Assembly (NCBI RefSeq): GCF_021347895.1
Contig: NC_067118.1
Location: forward strand, 39,421,755-39,485,754
From: Acanthochromis polyacanthus
Taxonomy: Eukaryota; Chordata; Actinopteri; Pomacentridae
DNA length: 64,000 nucleotides
Direction of reading: 5' to 3'
The notes under the pieces were generated by a model. It did no database searches. It was not told where the DNA came from and saw only the letters and a list, made by a program, of their open reading frames with translations. How positions within the stretch are numbered: position 1 is the stretch's first letter; every line of letters starts with the position of its first letter. Of the stretch, positions 1 to 11,172 are shown piece by piece. The translations under genes were made by a program, and so were the position numbers.

Positions 1-103
1 CACAGGTTCGACCCCCTGCAACAGTTGTGTGTGCAGTCAGTTAAAAGTCTAAACTGAAAAAAATAATGCAAACTGGTTTCACATGAGTCTCTGACCACGG
101 AAA

Positions 104-1344
104 CTACCAAGGCCGCCACACAGGCTCGCTGCTCTCAGAGCCAGTGCTGACCCCCACCGGGCTGACCGCCTGGGACCCCCCGGAGAAGGACGTCATGCCG
201 TGGACCGGTGATGCTGCAGTCGGTGCTGAGCTGCCGTGAACCGGACTAGCGTTAACTGCAACAGGCACTCCTGCGTTTGCGTAAAGGGGGATGACAGGGG
301 CCGTGGCTGAGGCAAAGGCCGGGTTGGGGATCAAAAAAGCGAACTGTCCGTCGGTTGCAGGCACCAGCTGGAACCCACCGAAGACCTTGGGGGAGACTGC
401 CTCGGCAGGACTGAGCTTGGAGGCCATAGCTGCCCCGCTGATGGGCAGAGTGGATGGGAGCTGCACGTGGAGCGGCTGGGCTAGGTGCGCCTGCTGGGAC
501 GGGGCCTGCTGCGGGTAGTTCATGGACATCATCTGGCTCATGCAGCTGGACAGGTGGTTGAGGAGCCTCGACCTCACCTCCGTGTTCACCCCCTCTGAGG
601 TGGACAGGAAGCGGGTGACCTCGTTCATGCACTCGTTGAATCCGGCTCTGTATTTGCTCAGGACAGTGGCATCTGCTGAGAGCGCTGCTGGCAAAGAGGG
701 AAAAAAAGAAAGACGTTGAATATCGGTGACAAATGTGAGCTACGGGACTCTTTCTGCGAAGTCTTGACTTCAGAATGTCTCGTTTGATTAAATAAACTTA
801 CCGCTCATCTGTACGCGCTGCAGGTTCCTCAAGTGCTTCACTGTCATCTCCAGGATGTCTGCTTTTTCCAACTTGGAGTGTCTGGAGCTCTGCAAGAAGA
901 AGCGTGAAAAGTTGAGTTTATATTCAAGTCACACTTGAGACGAGATAACCGCGTATTGAGAATAAAGTGTTGATTTAAAGAGATGAAAAGAACGCTTACA
1001 TCTTTCTTAAGTGCGTCCAGGATGAGTGTCTTCAGCTGTCCCAGGCTTTCGTTAATTCTTGCTCTTCTGCGTTTTTCCATGATCGGTTTGGACGACTGCA
1101 AAGAATAAAACAATTCCACATAAATGCGCTGTTTACCAATCACAGCTATAGATTTGCACTGTGCATCAAAATGACTAACTTTTCAAACAAAACTTCCTCA
1201 CACAACAGTTCAAAAATAAACAAATAAAATCCTTACTTTTCTGTGCTCACTGGCGTTTTTCGGTTTGTCCGGTGTGTGGGATCCGTTTGCAGGAGCCCCG
1301 GCAATGGGAGATGCCGTCTGCTTTTCCATCGTATCAGCTGGCAT
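104..1344 (-). CDS. her9: bHLH-Orange transcriptional repressor, her9/HES4-type
   Basis: Four coding exons on the minus strand: 1344-1237, 1095-1000, 889-802 and 687-104. All introns have GT-AG borders and the joined frame is 291 aa. The protein opens [10 protein letters not shown]. The basic region (about 37-50, [16 protein letters not shown]) carries the proline typical of Hes repressors and is followed by helix-loop-helix to about residue 95. An Orange domain (about 107-150, around [16 protein letters not shown]) comes next, then a long Ser/Ala/Pro linker, and the C-terminal WRPW that recruits Groucho/TLE co-repressors. Hes proteins bind N-box/E-box DNA as dimers in the nucleus and act downstream of Notch or BMP signals. 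The linker ([16 protein letters not shown]) resembles fish her9, the HES4 orthologue, more than her6/hes1. The last exon reads TGG CGG CCT TGG TAG; the 3'UTR continues leftward past base 1. Exon borders were set by splice signals and continuity of the family sequence. Confidence 0.93.
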
Positions 1345-1575
1345 TATTGATCACACTGAGTAAGACGCGGAAAGAAGTAAATCCTCTTTGGAAGCGGAGG
1401 AGGGAAATAATAATAATAAAAAGTCACTGCAGGTCATAGAAGATGTGACTGTTCCACCGATGCAGTTTGTGCCGCTTGTGATCACTGCGCTGTCATGTGA
1501 TGAGAGCAGGAGCGTGCGGTGAGCCGTGCGCGGAGCGACTCTCCACTTCTGCCGCCGACACACGCCGCCGCGCTA

Positions 1576-1581
1576 CTTATA
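1576..1581 (-). promoter_or_regulatory. TATA box of her9
   Basis: On the minus strand the sequence reads TATAAG, about 235 bases upstream of the her9 start codon. It lies just downstream of the paired RBPJ site, which is the usual order in Hes promoters. Transcription would be expected to start near 1545-1555, giving a 5'UTR of roughly 200 bases. The start site is inferred. Confidence 0.7.
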
Positions 1582-1603
1582 GACGGCTCGCGTGCTCCCA
1601 GTT

Positions 1604-1635
1604 CGTGTGAAACCCTCTCTGCATTCTTTCCCACA
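1604..1635 (-). promoter_or_regulatory. Paired Su(H)/RBPJ site (SPS) of her9
   Basis: On the minus strand TGTGGGAA (1635-1628) and the inverted TTCACACG (1611-1604) face each other across exactly 16 bp. A head-to-head pair with 15-17 bp spacing is the SPS architecture that lets two RBPJ-NICD-Mastermind complexes dimerise. The same arrangement sits beside the TATA box in vertebrate Hes1 promoters. It predicts direct Notch input to this gene. Confidence 0.75.
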
Positions 1636-1645
1636 CTCGCCTCAG

Positions 1646-1696
1646 CCAATCGCAGAGAGGACTCACCCATTGGGCGCGGGGCAGACCGCTGATTGG
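1646..1696. promoter_or_regulatory. CCAAT-box cluster upstream of her9
   Basis: Three CCAAT boxes lie within 51 bp: CCAAT on the plus strand at 1646-1650, and CCAAT on the minus strand (ATTGG as written) at 1669-1673 and 1692-1696. They sit 65-120 bp upstream of the TATA box, where NF-Y normally acts. The surrounding 1560-1800 is CpG-rich. Confidence 0.5.
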
Positions 1697-2179
1697 ACAA
1701 CACCCCCGCGGGCCGTCAGTCACGCGCTGCTCAATCAGCCCTGCAGGGACAAACAACAAAGCGGAGCGAGCAGCCGCGGCCGGGCCGGACCGTGAGGTGA
1801 TAAGGGGGGAATGCGCTGGATGTTTGCTTCCAACTTTGCTCCTTGCTCGTGAAAAATGTTGTGTGTGTGTTTGTAGTGTGAATGCGGGGTCTGCATTGAC
1901 TTTTACAGTGCGGGCAGCAGCGAAACTCTGACAGGGTGTTGTTTATGTGGCGAAATCAGTGCATTTCATGAAATACAGGATCGCATTGTTTTCTGGCTGC
2001 AGTTTAGTTCGTGCGTAAAATTGTACCAACGGTGCGTAAAAGCCATGCCCAAGCTAAAGAGTGAATATTACTGTATAGATACATATATTTCTAGGATGTT
2101 TATATGTTGTCCCCTCCCTATACTTGTAAACAAATAAAGCCTTTATCTATTTTAAGCCTCCTCTGCCTCCAAGGAGAAG

Positions 2180-2470
2180 ACATCTGTAATGGCACGCGAG
2201 GCGGTTTGCAGCAGCACGCAAAGAGCCAATGGCGTGAGGCCACTTTATGCAAATACAGCAAAGCGCGCTCTGATTGGCTGCCGAGACAGCTCGGTGTCAA
2301 TCATCCCGACGCGGGAGCAGCTCAAAGGGGGCTGGAGGAGGAAGAGGAGGAGGGCACATCTGTCCGCGTGCCATTCACGCACAGTCTCCTCCGGTCTACG
2401 CAGAGCGCGTGCCAAAACTCGCAGATTACAGCTTGCGGACCGAGGAACGTTTAATGTCAGGGCTGGTGCT
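2180..2470. promoter_or_regulatory. CpG-rich block with CCAAT boxes and octamer
   Basis: A GC-rich island about 0.9 kb upstream of her9 contains CCAAT (2226-2230), the POU octamer ATGCAAAT (2247-2254) and an inverted CCAAT (2273-2277), spaced like a promoter or enhancer. No long reading frame starts here. It could be a distal her9 control element or an alternative promoter. The 1801-2179 stretch between it and the core promoter shows nothing recognisable. Confidence 0.35.
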
Positions 2471-2489
2471 GTGGAAGCATTATGTTTAA

Positions 2490-2528
2490 CGAAAATAGAA
2501 TAGAATAGAATAGAATAGAATAGAATAG
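2490..2528. repeat. (TAGAA)n pentanucleotide microsatellite
   Basis: About seven tandem copies of TAGAA are visible. Such A-rich pentamer runs are often the tails of retroposons, but no retroposon body was recognised next to this one. Confidence 0.9.
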
Positions 2529-2832
2529 ATTTGGAGAACATTTAGACTGCTTGGGCTTTCAGTTTAACCTGCAGTGCACTGTCTAGTTCTACTGAAATAA
2601 AATAATTGATTGAAGTTTCCAGGAGAATCCAGCAGTGTCCAATATTGCCATTAAAAGTTTGTCACCACAACATAATAAAGGCAAGATTAGATTCTATTTC
2701 GAAGAAAATGCAAGCAGGTATTAGATTTATATGTATCCATCAAAACACAGAACTCCAACATCTGATTCTCTGCATGTCTTTTCCATCACAACGATGTGGA
2801 TGCGTTGTTTAAAGCAGTGTGAAAGGAGAACG

Positions 2833-2846
2833 GCGCCATCTAGTGA
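2833..2846 (-). promoter_or_regulatory. CTCF-like motif
   Basis: The minus strand reads TCACTAGATGGCGC, which fits the CTCF core CCASYAGRKGGCRS at 13 of 14 positions. A motif match alone does not prove binding. Confidence 0.35.
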
Positions 2847-3206
2847 CTCCTTTTATAAAAGTTAACCAACTTAATATGATAGATGAAAGGATGTTTAACA
2901 AAATATATCAGTGCATGTACTCAAGGTTACAGCTTTCATGAATGAATTCAGTGGTAAACTATATTTTTAACGTTGTGTTGCTGCAGAATTGTATTTTTTG
3001 TGGATGCTTTACATGAGATGTATGATTTTCTTGTGGTCATATGTGCTCTGCAGATACTTTCCTTAAGAGTACCCAGAATTTCCAAGTTTGTTCTTTAACT
3101 TAACTGATCTTTTTATGTATATAAACGAGTATAAGATCTAATTTTTAAGAAGCCTCTATATAAAGACAAGGAAAAGACATTTTTGTGGTCACGTTCCTGA
3201 GATCGA

Positions 3207-3220
3207 CCACAAGGTGGCAC
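3207..3220 (+). promoter_or_regulatory. CTCF-like motif
   Basis: The plus strand reads CCACAAGGTGGCAC, one mismatch from the CTCF core. It lies 360 bp from, and opposite in orientation to, the motif at 2833-2846. Confidence 0.3.
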
Positions 3221-6200
3221 ATCTCAGCCGAAAGGAAAGAGTAAAACCTGCATTAAAGCATAGTTATTACAAGAATGGAATGGAGTAAATGCAAAATGAT
3301 ATTTATTTATTTATTTTTCACTTAAGGATGTAATCAGCATATAACTACAGTGTTTTTAACCATGCATTTGACTATAAATTAAGAACAGAAGTAAAACTTA
3401 AAAAGTATGAGATCATTACAAAAAGAAATGTGTACTCTTGATGCTTTGTTTCTACCAAAAGTCCCCACCAAAAGAAAGTCTTTTAAATGTCAAATATGTC
3501 TACATACATGTTATTTATATGAATGTGTCAAATAAAACATGGACACACTCATATATGCTCTGTATGTCAGTAAGTATTACAACTGTCTGCATAAATACAC
3601 TAAAAACTGTTGCTGTAAGTCAGAAAAGAAGACCATTTGCATGCTGCTTTCAGATTTTGGTGCGGTGCATGAATATTGTTTACAATTTCATTTCAATTAG
3701 TCTTTCTTTGTACATTTTCTTGTACTGCAGCAAAGTCTTTTCAGATCTATTACCTGCATCAATACCTTAATTCAATTTCATAACAAGCTACAGAAGTTTA
3801 AAATAAAACCTAGAAACATGTCAGATATGTTAGTTTGGACGATGTTGAAACTTAAATGATACATCTAGAAAATTTTCATGTGATTAAATTGGCTTCAGAA
3901 AAGGACAGCATGCACATGAGTATTTATCTCATATATACTGTTAATTAACAGCTGGGCTAGGTTGATACTGTCAGACAGTGAGGAACAAGATGATTTAAAT
4001 GGCATCAAAGCTACTTAAATGGAAACAAAATTTAAAAGACTGTTAAGGCACTGAACTTGTCTGAAGTTGCTGCAAAATAGATGATACACAATAACTAGTG
4101 GATTGGAGTAAGAAACTGTGATGACTATATGATTAGTAGTTACTAGGCAGCAGTATTCACAAATGCTACTAAATACACTAATAGATATTTTAAAAACGAG
4201 TAAAAAGTCACATTTGAAGCGGTTAAAATCAGTGCAAAACACAGATAATGCAGCAGTGGCCAGTAAATCTTCATGATTCTGCAACTGAATTCAAGCTTCT
4301 AACAGATTTCCGTGTTAAGTCCGTGAGCCTGGAGCAACAAAAGGAGCATTACAAGTTCTAAGGAGGCGAGGATGTCATAGTAATCTTAAAACTGATGACA
4401 AAGTCTGTGATCCTCTCCTGGCCCGCAGTGTATTGCAACAGACCAAATGTAATAAAACTTTGCTAAGCCCTGCATCAATCCAGTCTATAGTGGAGTATCA
4501 GTCATTGTTCAGTGGCTCATGTCCCCCCATGGGTGAGCTCTGCTGAGGCATGCCGGACACTTGTTTACCCAGGATCCTGAGTCTCAAGGGCCAGCTGTGT
4601 GTGCTTGGGTTCACATCGCCTTTATTTGCTTTCGGATCGGCCCAAATGAAGCAGATCTAATTCTACAGAAGTCCGCACAGATTACACAACTGCTCCCTGC
4701 AGCAGTGGAGTTAATGGGATTTTGGTTTATTAATTCTGTATAGGTGGAGTAGCACCTGTTGAACCTGATCTGAAGTCAGAACAAGTCTGACAACTATTTC
4801 AAACCCTATCCATCAATAATTCCGCCCCTCTTCACTCCTTGCATTTCAAAGATCCGGACTCAGACAACAAAGAAAGCAAGAATTCCTCTTCAGCTGAAAG
4901 AAACTTTTTGTGCAACTCCGTCATTAGAGCATCATTAAAGCCGACGCCGACAACATCGGCCTGAGGAATGCAGAGATCACAAGCTGCCGTTTTTTAATAG
5001 ACGATCAAAATTCGCCAGACAAGAGCCAAAAGCACTTGCTTTCTGACTTAGCTTTATGAGGCAGAGGTCTGCAGGAGGAGATGTCGGGGGAGATGAAAGT
5101 GGCCAAACGGAGGGAGAAGCTGTGTTTGCAGATTTAGCAGAGTTCAGGCTGTTGTCCGGATTCGCTGAATGCTCAGCAGCTCCCTTTGACTGCTGCCTGC
5201 TTAATTTGTTGTTGTACAATGAGTCCGTGCACTTCTCCAAATCCATGCACAGAATGCACAAGGAGAGTCAATTATATCTGTATTAGCTGGTGTTGCCTGG
5301 ACAATCCCTTTATACACACTCCCCAATCAAGTGCTGGTAGATGTGTTTACCTCAATGAAGGCCCGACACCGAGCAGCTACAAGGCCTGGTGAGGCGGCCT
5401 TGGCTTTGTTTCAGATGCTGCAGATATTTGAGTAACAAAACAGGATCCTGCTACAACTGTGGAAATGTTACTTTAGTTTACACACTAAACAAAACTATAA
5501 AGGGAGTGTGTAACTGCTGTTTTCGCACGTAGAAACTTCAAAATCTGTGTTAGAGTCGGCTACATTTAGCCAAAATGTTATTTCAGCTCATCAGTCGAGG
5601 AAATTCTGGACTGTTGAGGTAATCCACATCCTTGTCAGATGAGGCTTTAAAGGACAATGATCAGACAGTGTGACCAGCACACAAATCCTCCTTTGACCAG
5701 TGATTATAAAAGTCCACCTTCAAATGCAGCTTTATTCAGAGGACACGATGCCAAACATGACAAGAAAAAAACAAGACGCTGGTTTGTCAGATGGGGCCAA
5801 AGCCAGGCACTTCAATGCCCACAACTCCACTATTTATCCTCTTAAGAAACAGTTTCAGACAGCATGTTATGACTGACAATCTGACACACGATGTTTTAGA
5901 TGTCTGACAAGTGATCCTGTTGTCTAAAATGTCCACCAACTTCACCGAACCCTTCAGAGTAGAAGCATCGACAACCTCAGCATCTCCGTGCATCGCAGAC
6001 GTGCGACCCGTTACTGACTTGTGATTTCTGGTCTGTGACTCCCCTCTAGATCTGCCCATTATTATTTCCAGTTTTAGATTAGATTCCACTTGAGTGTCTG
6101 TTTACAGAGAACTAATCCAACAAAATGCAGCTGAACACCAAAACAGATGTGCAAAAGAAGCAGCGCCATGTAAAATGTTCAAGTGAAATAGCTGTAAGAG

Positions 6201-7246
6201 CTGAATTGACGCCCTAATATAAAAAGTACATGCAAGTATGCAGGGTACATGAATATCCAAGATGTATGAGAAGTGAACAGATAAATAGAATAATAATGGC
6301 AGTTTTACTTTGTTGATTCATGACATCCTTTCTGTTGCAGAGATGCGTATGTTGGAGCAACAAACACTTATTCCCCTGTGTTCAACAAGAATGGAGAGAA
6401 TTTAATACAATATTAGATGTGTTTAGATCTTTTTTCGTATGATACAAAGTACTTCTACACAAGTATAAATCTGAGGTAAGACGAAACAAAACTACAACTC
6501 TTTTGCCAGATATTGCTCAGAAAACAAAATTGCATAACAAATGCAGCGTTTAGTCAGAAAGTGATAAGATGTAAGTACGACACATGACTAAAAACAAAAA
6601 TAAGGTTCCAAGGTAATAAGGTATTTGTGTATTTTGAATTTTTACTCCTTTATACTTCTTCTTCTCTGCTAAATATTGTGCCTTTTACTGGTTTACCGCT
6701 CTACTTACTCATTGTTTTAAGGATTAAGAGTGCAGATGTGGATCAGGCTTCGTGCTGCCTCGGTGCATCTTGTTTCAAGCCTGCAGCGTTCATCCAAGCT
6801 GCTTCTGAGTGTTCCATACAACTGACTTCCTGTATTCGTGCACATATTAAGCCTGAGCATTTTTATAATTCACATCTTCCTCCCTGCTGTCTCCTTTTCC
6901 TGCGCTGTTTTGTCGCAACTTTATTAAATTTAATTATTATTTCATGTTCAATATAGTGTTAAACATTTAATTTCCTACCATTAGGAACTAATTATTATTT
7001 AAAAATCTACAATTTTGCTGGTGAGTCAATGAATAATTCATTAATTTTGTCATTAATCTAAAACTAATTCAGGGATTAGGCCATGAATGCTCATCATGTG
7101 TAAGTTTTTATTTAGAGAACTCCCCAGAGGTCAAATAAAAACCCAAATTTTCAGAGAACATGCATAAAACATGAGCTCAGTGTCCTCAGTGGCAGCTATA
7201 GTAATCCGACTTTTTCTGCATTAAACACTTCACTAATTTTGCCTCT

Positions 7247-7966
7247 GGGTCAGTATTTAATTGTGGGACTTTTTGTATCATAGTTGACATTTTTTGCTGT
7301 TTTCAGGCCTAAAACCAACATGGCTGCCTAAAACCAAACACCACATGGCATTTTTACAGAAAGATTCTTCTAAAATATTATATACACAATTGAGTAAAAT
7401 TGAAATTGAGTTATTTCTAAAGATAATAGTAAACCTGTTGGCTGCTTTATATTAAATAACTCAGAAAGCCTTGGAGTCTGGCCAGTCTTTTCTTCAGGAG
7501 GAAATGACATCATGTGGAGCAGGTCATGTGATCTGGAATTAACACACTTCCTGGAGAGGTGTTTTTGTGACGGGGAACTTAGTTGAAAGCGATTTCTAGG
7601 ACACAGATACGACTTGTTATTTTCCATGTAAAATGTGATATATTGCCAAAGAAATTTCTGTCCTGATTATCTCAACTTAACAAAAATAACAAAAACAAAA
7701 CTTTTTATGAATCAGCTCATTGTATTATTGTTTATCTAATTAGAAGGTGGTTGTTATTAAATTGGGATGGTTATTTAGTTGACATTTTAGTGATATCCAG
7801 TCATTTTTATTAATAAGTGATTGTTTCCATAATAAATAATTATGGAATTTATAAAGACATGATCATAATGAACATTAAAAAGCATTAGTTTTATACGTTT
7901 CATTAAAATGCATGCAAGATATATATATCCCTTGGACTTCATAAGTCCTTCAATTACATATTGACC
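7247..7966 (+). mobile_element. MITE family A, copy 1
   Basis: A 720-bp non-autonomous DNA element with diverged terminal inverted repeats. The left end begins GGGTCAGTATTTAATTGTGG; the right end finishes AATTACATATTGACC, whose complement resembles the left end. Two more copies occur at 18924-19626 (inverted) and 52250-54602 (interrupted). An internal segment at 7461-7567 is identical to the copy at 54104-54210. A short open frame crosses the core in all copies but matches no family known to me. The transposase family and the target-site duplication are unresolved. Confidence 0.75.
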
Positions 7967-10657
7967 TTTATATTATTTTAACTAAGCAGTGCTATAATGT
8001 AGGACTTAAACTAATTATGCTGCGTGTTTTCAGTGTGGTTTTACAATTATTACTTAAACAAAGCACCAGCTGTGACGCAAAGTGCATCCAGATACGTGAT
8101 GACGATCAGGACACAGTCATTTAAAGTTCTGTTTCCACATCAGAGGTGACAGCAGGACTTCAAAGCTCCCGTCAGCAGCAGTTAGAGCTGCGAGGTTTCT
8201 GAAACAAGCAAAGCCAGAATGCCAACAGCAGCAGATCTAAGCTCCTGAGTGAAAGGACACCTGCAGCTGCCGCATTCACAACACACTCTGAGCAGGGGGA
8301 TTTGCACAACGCCAAAAACAAGGGGCTGGTGCTTCATTATAGAGTGTGATTAAGCTAAATATTAAAGAATTAAGGTTAAAAATATGTGCTCCTTTTGGCA
8401 CACAATCTAAAGGGACTTTTTCTGCTGCCAAGATACTCCATGTGCATTGTTGCTGGGGATTTCCTAAATCTGGGAGTGGCCAGATGTATTAAAAACATTC
8501 TTTTTTACACCCATCAATTGTGCTGGCATTAAAACAGCTATTTTCCTGCTCAATTATTCCGTGTTTGATGTATTACCAGGACTGCAGGGTGCTTTTTAAG
8601 AAGTCACAATCTGAATAAATTACTATGAATTTGGAAATATTTCTCATGGCATTACAGGGATGGGTGCATTCAGTGAAAGGCTTCAAAAGCTGCGTGTTTG
8701 CACCACAAACGTGAGGGAAAGTGGTATTTTTTTCACGGACTTTCATTTTATTCTTCCTTAATCTCATTACTTCCTTAGCTGTTTTCATACCTGCAAGGGG
8801 AAAAAAAAACCCTGAGATCAATTATATTTGCCTCACTTTTCAAGCGGCTTGTTGTCGTTTTGCCATCTGCAGACCAGCATGTCCAGTACAATGTGGTGCA
8901 TTCACTGAGCCTCTGTGGCTTTCTGAACAGAGAGAGACCCTTTTCTCTTGCTTCTCGCCCCAATTCAGGGCTTTCTTCTCCCTTTTAAGTGGGCTGTTGA
9001 TGAGGTTAGTCTAATCAGATTAAGTCAACTCACATTGGTCTCTGCAGTTTGTTTTCCTTCCAAAGGCGTCCTGACATGTCCTATACTTTTTCTTTATCCT
9101 CCTCTTTGCACTTTTCATCCAGGCTTCCACCCAAAAAAAAGGCTTTCAGCAGAGGTCCCAATGGACTCCTTTATAAACAGCAGTTCCCCAATGATATAGG
9201 TTATTTAGAATGGGTCACTAGGCTGCAATACATGGGAAAGGCCTTTAAAGTTGTGCAGTGACGCATTTGGACATTTCCACTGGTGTCTGTGTGAATGCCA
9301 GAGATTAGGTAAACACAAAGCACTAAATCGAATTTTAGAAATTGCTGGAACCTTTAATTTGATTCCTAAATAAATGTTTGAGAGATGTTTTGTAAACTAC
9401 AAGGCTAATGCAATCTGCACTTTTATCTAGTTGCCTGGGCGAGAGTCCTGTTTTCATGGCCAACTTGTTAAGTAGTTTTTAAGTGAAATAAACAAGATTG
9501 TAGCGTTTACATTTCCCACGACGTGACCGTTTTACTTATTTCATTATTTTTTTCCTTCTGAAGAAAGTCCAGATGCTGTTACATTTTTACTGCTAATTGA
9601 AGTGATAGAGCACTGAATGCACCTTTTCTTTTCTTGGTGAAACATGTTTTATTAGTAAAATGGAGAAAATATGCAATTAAGATATGCTAAAGTACCTAGA
9701 TTTGCTTCCTGAGAGATTGTTTTGGTTATTTTGGAATGAAAAGATGTAGTCATATAATTATAATGCTCATTTTGATTATCAAAAGCCATGATGTTTAATT
9801 AAAAAACAACTTTGTCTTCAACACAGATACATAGTTATTAATTCCTTATTAATCATGTACTCTTTGATATAATTCACTTTAAATCATTCAGTTTCGATCA
9901 TGAAAAGTGATTGGAGGGAATCAGTAAAGCAGGCAAGAGTTTAGAAAACTCTCGATGCTGCAGCGAAATCATTTCTGTTCCCTCAAATTTGTTCTGATCG
10001 ATTTGCACAGACACCCGGTTAAGAATATACCCCCCACCTGTATCGGTAAAATCTCTGAAGTCGTCTTCAGCCGAGTGCCGTAACTTGATTCCCCCACTAA
10101 TAACAGGCTGACAAAGACAATGAGCACAATGAGTACAGAGGAGGTCTTTTCAGATGACTTCAGAGCCCCCCCTTAGAAAAGACACGGCGGCCCACTGACT
10201 GAATGGGGGGAGCCGTAGCACCATTTCAAGCTAATGGATCTGAGAGACTGTCCACATAATTACATTACAGCATTTCAGCAGGCCTTTGAGCCCCACACTT
10301 GCAGCTTGGGCACACCACAGCACTTTCATTCATAGCTGCACAGTGGAATGTGCTATGACAGATATGGGCCTTTTGGGCACTCGGGAACAAGGTTGCGCTC
10401 CATGGGACTGGCAACCCCCTCATCCCTCTGCATGCAGGCTCTTGGATTTAAAACAGAGGGTGGGTAGGGAAAGACAAAGGATCAAACGTGCAGGGCAAAG
10501 AAAATTTAAAAAAATCGACTTAGTGTCAAAGAAATGTTGCCTGAGTGCAACAATGTGCACATTCTCCTGTTAGCCTTGATTTGTCCTGTTGGTTATTCTT
10601 ACTGGCTTGTTTTGCACGCGACAGACAGCAGATTTTGAACCTTCTGATGTCAGATAG
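7967..10657. other. Gene-free interval with candidate regulatory patches
   Basis: No gene was recognised. Two repeat-free, GC-richer stretches stand out: about 8560-9260, and about 10015-10440. The second contains a TAAT-rich string (ACATAATTACATTACAGC) between GC-rich flanks, a composition often seen in conserved developmental enhancers. The rest is AT-rich, with no repeat family I can name. Confidence 0.35.
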
Positions 10658-11172
10658 TTTTAGCCATCCTCATTTATGGGCAAAAAATATTGTTTCCTTG
10701 GCTGAAAAAAATCTAAAAATTCAGCAAAAAATTCCCCAAATTTCTGAAAGTTTGCAAAACCTTCAGGAAGAAAATTCCAATAATTCCTTAAAAGTTTTAT
10801 TGAAAAAAAAACCCCAAATGTGGCAAGAAAATTCCTGTAAATATTTTTTAAAAAATGAGTAAAAATCTTCAAAAAAATCCTAAAAATAAAGTGAATTACA
10901 TATAGATCAGTGAAATTTCTAATATTTTCTTTAAAAACATTCACACAAAAAAAATCAACCAAAATTTGCAGGATTTTGGTTGATTTTTTATGAATGTTCT
11001 TAAAGAAACACTATTAACATTTCTTTTTTTCCACCAAAAAATGTTCAAAGATTTCCCAAAAATGTTGAAAATGTGGACATCAGAAGTTTTACTGTGAAAA
11101 TATATGTTTTTTCACGCATTTTCAAACTTTAAAACGGGTCAATTTTGACTCACAGGACGACACGAGGGTTAA
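10658..11172 (+). mobile_element. piggyBac-like MITE (family B), copy 1
   Basis: Same family as the copies at 32949, 35339 and 39786. It shares the A-rich body, the near-palindromic centre built from AAAATCAACCAAAAT-type strings, and the right end ACGAGGGTTAA with TTAA at 11169-11172. The left end is degraded; it starts at the recognisable CCTCATTTATGGG. TTAA borders followed by CCCT are the hallmark of piggyBac-type elements. There is no transposase. Confidence 0.75.

Larger units (their letters stand above)
2529..7246. other. Gene-free AT-rich interval downstream of the CpG block
   Basis: No splice-supported gene or recognisable protein domain was found. Most of the interval is AT-rich. 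A GC-richer unique patch at about 4540-5420 (around the lariat-like CTTGCATTTCAAAGATCC area and the following 400 bp) is free of obvious repeats and is a candidate regulatory segment of her9. Short runs such as (TTTA)n at 3300-3317 are the only simple repeats seen. Confidence 0.4.

Noticed and set aside
104..694. Reading the last her9 exon as a separate intronless gene with a TTG start
   Set aside because: The frame begins inside an intron. The splice acceptor at 689-688 and upstream exons give a continuous bHLH-Orange protein.
7370..7627. Similar small frames in all three family A MITE copies
   Set aside because: The peptide match follows from the conserved DNA core. The frames have different ends and no known domain, so they are not called as genes.
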